From NCBI GenBank assembly GCA_016793305.1, contig JAEUHU010000579.1, positions 1 to 11,392 on the forward strand: a DNA stretch of 11,392 nucleotides, in the 5' to 3' direction. This DNA is from Planctomycetota bacterium. GTDB lineage: Bacteria; Planctomycetota; UBA1135; UBA2386. Position 1 is the stretch's first letter, and each line of letters starts with the position of its first letter. Shown here in pieces: positions 7,299 through 11,392 of the stretch. Both the position numbers and the translations under genes were made by a program. The notes beneath the pieces were generated by a model. It was not told the DNA's origin, ran no database searches, and saw only the letters and a program-made list of their open reading frames with translations.

Positions 7299-10265
7299 TC
7301 ACTCGCGTCGGTTGCCGAACCGGATGGCCATCTGCTCGAAGCCGACGGCGATCAGGTCGAGCGCGCCGTCGCCGTCGAGATCGGCGTTCGTGAGGCCGAA
7401 CGCCGCGATGCCGATCGCCACCGAGGTGACCACTCCGAAGGTGCCGTCCCCGCGACCGGCCGTGCCGTTGCCGATCAGGATGGCGAGGGTCGCGTCGTCG
7501 CGGGCCAGGGCGAGATCGAGGATCCGGTCCCCGTTCCAGTCACCGGCCGTCACCGCGGTGACGTTGCCGCCGGCCGCCACTTCGCCACTCGCGGTGAACG
7601 TGCCGTCGCCACGGCCATCGCTGCCGTTGCCGAGCAGCACGAAGAAGCCCGAACTCGAGGTGGCGCCGACACTGCGATAGACGCTCACCACCAGGTCGGT
7701 GATGCCGTCCGCGTCGAAGTCGCCGGCCGTGACGCCGTACAGGCCACCCGCGAGGCTGGTGAGCCCGCCGGCGGTGAAGGTGCCGTCGCCGGCTCCGTCG
7801 GTGCCGCCGCCGAGCAGCACACGAACGCTGCCGGCCCCGTCGCCGGCGCGAAGGGCCACGGCCAGGTCGGTGATCCCGTCGGCGTCGAAGTCGCCGGCGG
7901 TCAGTCCCATCGGACCGGTGCCGACGGCGATCGGCGTCTGCGCGGTGAAGGTGCCGTCGCCGCGACCGCCGGTGCCGTTGCCGAGCAGGATGGTGACGGT
8001 GCCGGCGCCGTTGTCGACCACGGCGAGATCGGTGATCGCATCGTCGTCGAAGTCCCCGGCGACGATGCCGCGCGGCGTGGTGCCGACGTTCGTCGAGTTC
8101 ACGCTGCCGACACCGCCGGTACCGACCCCGTTGGTGCCGTCACCGAGCAGGACGTCGACACGATCCCCGCCGCCGCGCAGGTCGAGATCCGAGCAGACGA
8201 CTGCGACGTCGGAGATGCGGTTGCGATCGAAGTCGCCGAACACCGTCGCGTACGGGCCCGAGCCGACGAACTGCAGGGTGCCCGACAGGAACTCCCCCGT
8301 ACCGAGCCCGTCGACCTCGGGGCCCTGGTAGTAGGTCACGAAGTCGCTGCCGCCGCCCGAAGGCACCGTGAATCCGGCGACGACGAGGTCGAGCACCCGA
8401 TCGCCGTCGAGGTCCCCGGCGGTCACGCCGAAACCCGTGCCGAGGATGCCGAGATCGTTGATCCGGTCGCCGAAGGTGCCGTCGCCGAGGCCCCGGCTGC
8501 CGTTGGCGCGCAGGATCAGCAGGGCCCCGTCGAGGTCGGTCGACACGAGATCCAGCGAACCGTTGCCGTCGAGGTCGGCGGCCAGGCCTCGGAACAGTCT
8601 CGAACCGCTGCCGCCGACCTGCGACGTCGTGTACGTGCCGTCGGGGCGGCCGTGCTCGCCGTTGGCCTGCAGCAGCGTCGCGCCGTCCTCCAGGTAGCTG
8701 AACGACACGAAGTCCGTTCGGCTGTCGCCGGTGAACTCGCCGGCGGCGAGCCCCCACGGACGCACGCCGACGCCGACCACCTCGTCGAGGTAGAAGACGC
8801 CCGTGCCCCGACCGCCGCTGCCCGAACCGGCGAGGAAGCAGACCGCGTTGGCGAGAGCGAGCGTGCACACGAGGTCGTCGATGCCGTCGCCGTTGTGGTC
8901 GGCGACGAGCACGTCGCCGGCGACGAAGCCGCCCGACAACCAGGTCTGCATGGCGCCGAAGGTGCCGTTGCCGCGACCGTCGCTGCCGTTGCCGAGGTGG
9001 GTCACCAGGCACTCGACGCCGCTCTGGCAGGCGACGGCGAGATCGGCGATCCCGTCGGCGTTGAAGTCGCCGACGGCGATGGCGCCCGGGGCCGTCCCCG
9101 TGGCCACTGTTCCGAGGAGCGAGTAGGTCCCGTTCGGAACGCCGCCACTGCCGTTGCCGCCGAAGACCGCGAGCGAGTTGCTGCCCCAGTTGCCGACGAC
9201 GATGTCGAGGATGCCGTCGGCGTCGAAGTCGCGCACGACGAGCGCTTCCGGCACCGACAGCGAAGCACTGAAGCCACCGAGCAGGGCGAACTGGCCGTTC
9301 CCCACGCCGTCCGTGCCCTGGCCCAGATAGACCCGCACCTGGGTGTCGTTGAGGATCACCAGGTCGTCGAGGCGATCGCCGTCCACGTCGGCGACCACGA
9401 CCTCGGCGACGGAGGAACCGGCGCTCAAGGTCTGCGCCAGGGCGAAGGTGCCGTCGCCGCGGCCGTCACTGCCGTTGCCGTGCAGCACGAGCAGTTGCGT
9501 GTCGGAACCGACCACCAGATCGACGATGCCATCCCCGTCGAAGTCGCCCTGGGCGACGACCGACGGGAAATCGGGGAGCACCATCGCGGTCCCGAGGAAC
9601 GCACCGTCCCCGCCGCAATTGGCGCGGCACGGCACCTCGCTCGTCGTGCTGCTCACGTTGCCAGCCTGATCGTGGCAGGTCACCGTCACCCAGTAGCGTT
9701 GGCAGGCCACCACGCCGGGCACGTCGGCGGCAACGGCTGGAGCCGTGATCGTGACCTCTTCGGCCAGGTCTCCAGGGGCGGTCCCGTAGTGGACCGTGTA
9801 GCGAAGCAGCCCGCTGCCGGCATCGCTGCCCGCGGTCCACGAGACTCGCAGGTTGTCGGCCGTCGCGGCCACGGTCACGCCGGAAGGGGCCGCGGGCGCG
9901 ATCGTGTCGACGACCCAGGTCAGCGTCTGCTGGCTGTCCGGCTGGCCACGCACGCGCACGCGAGCCGTGTGGCTGCCTTCCGCCAGCCCGACGAGGTTCC
10001 ACGGGCTCCCGACCGCCTGCCAGGCGCCGCCGTCGAGCTGGCCTTCGAGCGGCTGTCCCGGCGGCGTGGTGGTCGACGTGAGCGAGACGTTCGAACTCGC
10101 CGAGTAGGCCCCGACGCCGGCGACCTGCACGGTCGGGTTCACGACGATCGTCTCGCGCCCGCCCCCTCCCTTGGTCGCCATCAGGCCGCCGATGCTCGGC
10201 CCACAGGAGACCGCCAGCACCACCGAGCAGCCGACTGCGACCACGTATCCGATTCCCCTCGCCAT
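7299..10265 (-). CDS. Exported FG-GAP/VCBS repeat lipoprotein with FN3 domain
   Basis: The product has 988 residues from the ATG at 10265. The N-terminus, MARGIGYVVAVGCSVVLAVSC, is a signal peptide with an imperfect lipobox (AVSC, Cys21), so lipid attachment is likely but not certain. The frame is open for 61 more codons upstream, but those lack signal features. Residues about 40-120 look Ig-like (LDGGAW, GLAEGSHTARVRVR). Residues about 123-213 form a fibronectin type III domain (P-S-G-V-T-V start, LRVSWT, Y-T-V-H-Y-G). From about 218 to the end are 14 FG-GAP/VCBS repeats; most have D-x-D-x-D-G-type calcium loops (DFDGDGIVDL at 241-250), each followed by a G-N-G-x-x-G-x-G-D-G-T-F turn. No enzyme motif is present. 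It is probably a calcium-stabilised adhesion or binding protein at the surface. It converges on the kinase gene and diverges from the ABC-F gene. Confidence 0.87.
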   Translation of the reverse strand: MARGIGYVVAVGCSVVLAVSCGPSIGGLMATKGGGGRETIVVNPTVQVAGVGAYSASSNVSLTSTTTPPGQPLEGQLDGGAWQAVGSPWNLVGLAEGSHTARVRVRGQPDSQQTLTWVVDTIAPAAPSGVTVAATADNLRVSWTAGSDAGSGLLRYTVHYGTAPGDLAEEVTITAPAVAADVPGVVACQRYWVTVTCHDQAGNVSSTTSEVPCRANCGGDGAFLGTAMVLPDFPSVVAQGDFDGDGIVDLVVGSDTQLLVLHGNGSDGRGDGTFALAQTLSAGSSVAEVVVADVDGDRLDDLVILNDTQVRVYLGQGTDGVGNGQFALLGGFSASLSVPEALVVRDFDADGILDIVVGNWGSNSLAVFGGNGSGGVPNGTYSLLGTVATGTAPGAIAVGDFNADGIADLAVACQSGVECLVTHLGNGSDGRGNGTFGAMQTWLSGGFVAGDVLVADHNGDGIDDLVCTLALANAVCFLAGSGSGGRGTGVFYLDEVVGVGVRPWGLAAGEFTGDSRTDFVSFSYLEDGATLLQANGEHGRPDGTYTTSQVGGSGSRLFRGLAADLDGNGSLDLVSTDLDGALLILRANGSRGLGDGTFGDRINDLGILGTGFGVTAGDLDGDRVLDLVVAGFTVPSGGGSDFVTYYQGPEVDGLGTGEFLSGTLQFVGSGPYATVFGDFDRNRISDVAVVCSDLDLRGGGDRVDVLLGDGTNGVGTGGVGSVNSTNVGTTPRGIVAGDFDDDAITDLAVVDNGAGTVTILLGNGTGGRGDGTFTAQTPIAVGTGPMGLTAGDFDADGITDLAVALRAGDGAGSVRVLLGGGTDGAGDGTFTAGGLTSLAGGLYGVTAGDFDADGITDLVVSVYRSVGATSSSGFFVLLGNGSDGRGDGTFTASGEVAAGGNVTAVTAGDWNGDRILDLALARDDATLAILIGNGTAGRGDGTFGVVTSVAIGIAAFGLTNADLDGDGALDLIAVGFEQMAIRFGNRRE
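7302..9614 (-). repeat. Fourteen FG-GAP/VCBS repeats
   Basis: The repeats average about 53 residues (roughly 160 bp). The calcium loop is best kept in repeats 1, 11 and 12 (DFDGDGIVDL; DFDADGITDL in the last two). It is eroded in repeats 5 (DHNGDGIDDL), 6 (EFTGDSRTDF) and 9 (DFDRNRISDV). The array opens with a half repeat, GGDGAFLGTAMVL (from about residue 218), and ends with the complementary half, MAIRFGNRRE. Repeats 10-13 are the most alike at DNA level, with near-identical stretches around 7697-7730 and 7866-7903, suggesting recent internal duplication or conversion. Confidence 0.82.
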
Positions 10266-10274
10266 GGCCGCAGG

Positions 10275-10327
10275 ATCGGCGAGCGGCGGAGCCTGGATTG
10301 AGCCAGGTTCGATTCCCTGGTGCCGAT
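10275..10327 (-). promoter_or_regulatory. Nested inverted repeats in the FG-GAP gene leader
   Basis: ATCGGC (10275-10280) and GCCGAT (10322-10327) are perfect complements that would enclose 41 nt. Inside, CCTGG (10292-10296), CCAGG (10303-10307) and CCTGG (10316-10320) occur in turn, so the central CCAGG can pair with either neighbour but not both. On the minus strand the enclosing stem ends 9 nt before the FG-GAP start codon. The plus strand of the inner part (GGTTCGATTCC, 10306-10316) resembles a tRNA T-arm, but its loop is 8 nt and no full tRNA surrounds it. The structure could be a regulatory leader or chance. Confidence 0.3.
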
Positions 10328-10451
10328 GGCAGCGGTGCGAACCACTCCGACCACGACCATGGCTCCTGCGAGGTCCAGGCGCGTCCGGGGACCGGCTCCG
10401 CACCAGTGTGCCGCCCGTTGAACCGGACAGGCCCGAGGAACCAGCCACTCG

Positions 10452-10480
10452 CTGCCCGCCGGCACCTCGGCGGCTATCGT
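10452..10480 (+). promoter_or_regulatory. Weak sigma70-like promoter for the ABC-F gene
   Basis: CTGCCC (10452-10457) and TATCGT (10475-10480) are 17 bp apart, matching the consensus hexamers at about 3 and 4 of 6 positions. Transcription would start near 10487, leaving a leader of only about 6 nt before the ATG at 10493. That would agree with the lack of a ribosome binding site. Hits of this quality are common by chance. Confidence 0.2.
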
Positions 10481-10492
10481 GCTCGCCCTCGA

Positions 10493-11392
10493 ATGACCCT
10501 CGTCACGCTCGACAAGATCGTCCGCCGCTTCGGCGACTTCGCGATCCTCGACGGCCTGTCGCTGCGCGTCGACGAAGGCGACCGCATCGGCGTCGTCGGC
10601 GACAACGGGGCCGGCAAGACGACGATGATCCGCATCCTCGCGGGCGTGGACGACCCGGACCTCGGCCAGCGCAACCCGCGCCGCGACCTGCGCATCGCCT
10701 ACGGCGCGCAGATGCCGGCGATGCCGAAGGGCACCACCGTGATGGACCAGGTGCTGCGCGGCACCGGCGAGCACGACGCGCTCGAGCGGCGCATGCGCGA
10801 GCTCGAGACGAAGATGGCCGGCGGCGACGAAGCGGCGCTGCGCGCCTACGGCACGCTGCAGGCCGCGTTCGAGGCCGGCGGCGGCTACGAGCGCAAGCAC
10901 CAGGTCGAGAAGGTGCTGGCCGGTCTCGGCTTCCCGCTCGCCGACCTGCAGAAGGACGTCGCGGTGCTGAGCGGCGGCGAGAAGTCGCGCGTGCAGCTGG
11001 CGATCCTGATGACGACGCCCGCGGACCTGCTGATCCTCGACGAGCCGACCAACCACCTCGATCTCGCCGGCATCGAGTTCGTCGAGGACTTCGTGGTGCG
11101 CTATCCCGGTGCCTGTGTCGTCGTCAGCCACGACCGCCGCTTCCTCGACGCGATCGCCAACGCGATCGTCGAGGTCGCCGACGGGGTCGCCAACCGCTGG
11201 AAGGGCAACTTCAGCCACTACAGCCAGCAGCGCGACCTGGCGTTGCTGTCGCAGGCGCGCGCCTACAAGAGCCAGCGCGAGTTCGTCGAGAAGGAGATGG
11301 AGTACATCCGCCGCAACATGGCGGGGCGCATGAGTGCCCAGGCGAAGGGTCGCCTGAAGCGCCTGCAGCGGCTGCAACTGATCGACAAGCCG
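10493..11392 (+). CDS. ABC-F family ATPase, N-terminal 300 residues
   Basis: The frame from the ATG at 10493 runs open to the window edge (exactly 300 codons). The first nucleotide-binding domain is complete: Walker A GDNGAGKT 36-43, a Q-loop near YGAQ, signature LSGGEKSR 159-166, Walker B LLILDE ending at Asp183-Glu184, then PTNHLD 185-190 and the switch His213 in VVSHDR. After about residue 235 the charged helical linker of ABC-F proteins begins (QREFVEKEMEYIRRN, then AQAKGRLKRLQRLQ). No membrane segment is present, as expected for ABC-F proteins, which act in the cytoplasm on ribosomes or, in the Uup branch, have also been linked to DNA or ribosome-assembly roles. The second ATPase domain lies outside the window. 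The interdomain helices and lack of a long arm insertion fit the Uup/YdiF-like side better than EttA, but I do not assign a subfamily. There is no clear ribosome binding site. Confidence 0.92.
   Translation, partial: MTLVTLDKIVRRFGDFAILDGLSLRVDEGDRIGVVGDNGAGKTTMIRILAGVDDPDLGQRNPRRDLRIAYGAQMPAMPKGTTVMDQVLRGTGEHDALERRMRELETKMAGGDEAALRAYGTLQAAFEAGGGYERKHQVEKVLAGLGFPLADLQKDVAVLSGGEKSRVQLAILMTTPADLLILDEPTNHLDLAGIEFVEDFVVRYPGACVVVSHDRRFLDAIANAIVEVADGVANRWKGNFSHYSQQRDLALLSQARAYKSQREFVEKEMEYIRRNMAGRMSAQAKGRLKRLQRLQLIDKP

Larger units (their letters stand above)
10266..10492. other. Divergent promoter region, FG-GAP and ABC-F genes
   Basis: These 227 bp separate the divergent starts of the FG-GAP gene (minus) and the ABC-F gene (plus), so both promoters are expected here. 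I see no open reading frame of interest and no strong Shine-Dalgarno site before either start. The part next to the FG-GAP gene carries nested inverted repeats (10275-10327). The part next to the ABC-F gene carries one weak promoter-like pair (10452-10480). Confidence 0.5.

Noticed and set aside
7302..9614. Regularly spaced DNA repeats that could suggest a CRISPR array or satellite
   Set aside because: The period is about 160 bp, the copies diverge, and the open frame is kept throughout. They are coding FG-GAP repeats.
8652..10301. A 549-codon plus-strand open frame opposite the FG-GAP gene
   Set aside because: Codon-aligned shadow of the repeat gene. Its apparent repeats simply mirror the FG-GAP repeats.
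10302..10327. tRNA gene suggested by GGTTCGATTCC
   Set aside because: The T-loop would be 8 nt, the acceptor-like stem encloses only about 40 nt, and no D-arm or anticodon arm can be fitted.
10181..11377. A 398-codon minus-strand open frame opposite the ABC-F gene
   Set aside because: Codon-aligned shadow. The plus frame carries every ABC ATPase motif in order.

Overview
This GC-rich window (roughly two-thirds G+C by eye) looks like a chromosomal segment from a bacterium with large secreted and surface proteins, most likely a planctomycete. That assignment is inference. It rests on a bacterial Ser/Thr kinase opening of the type ending in LGRGGMG, a C-terminal FGE-sulfatase-like domain on that kinase, exported beta-propeller proteins, a secreted protein ending in a small Gly/Asn/Pro-rich beta-domain that I associate from memory with planctomycete exported proteins, and few clear Shine-Dalgarno sites. 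I see no tRNA or rRNA gene, CRISPR array, transposase, integrase, phage gene or sign of recent transfer.

Layout, left to right. (1) Positions 1-135, minus strand: the first 45 residues of a DUF1428-family (YbaA-like) protein, cut by the window edge. (2) 207-1847, minus: an exported seven-repeat TolB/PD40 beta-propeller with a C-terminal beta-domain. (3) 1848-2185: a 338-bp gap with a hairpin just after the next gene's stop. (4) 2186-3349, minus: a predicted lipoprotein of unknown function. (5) 3411-7268, plus, divergent from the lipoprotein: a very large transmembrane receptor-like kinase with a cytoplasmic Ser/Thr kinase domain, Pro/Ala/Thr-rich linker, one membrane helix, a helical stretch, about five Ig-like modules and a C-terminal FGE-sulfatase/C-type-lectin-fold domain. 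(6) 7299-10265, minus, convergent with the kinase: a predicted exported lipoprotein with an Ig-like segment, an FN3 domain and 14 FG-GAP/VCBS repeats. (7) 10493-11392, plus, divergent from (6): the first 300 residues of an ABC-F ATPase, cut by the right edge.

How the genes may work together. Four consecutive genes encode envelope or exported products. The kinase and the lipoprotein share a 61-bp divergent intergenic region, and two of their possible start codons even overlap in one CCATGG. A simple hypothesis is that the lipoprotein is a partner or ligand-side component of the kinase receptor, whose Ig/FGE ectodomain would sense something in the periplasm or at the surface. The sequence does not prove this. 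The DUF1428 and ABC-F genes look like unrelated housekeeping neighbours. The kinase-Ig-FGE protein and its lipoprotein neighbour are the most interesting part of the window. The rest reads as ordinary chromosome.
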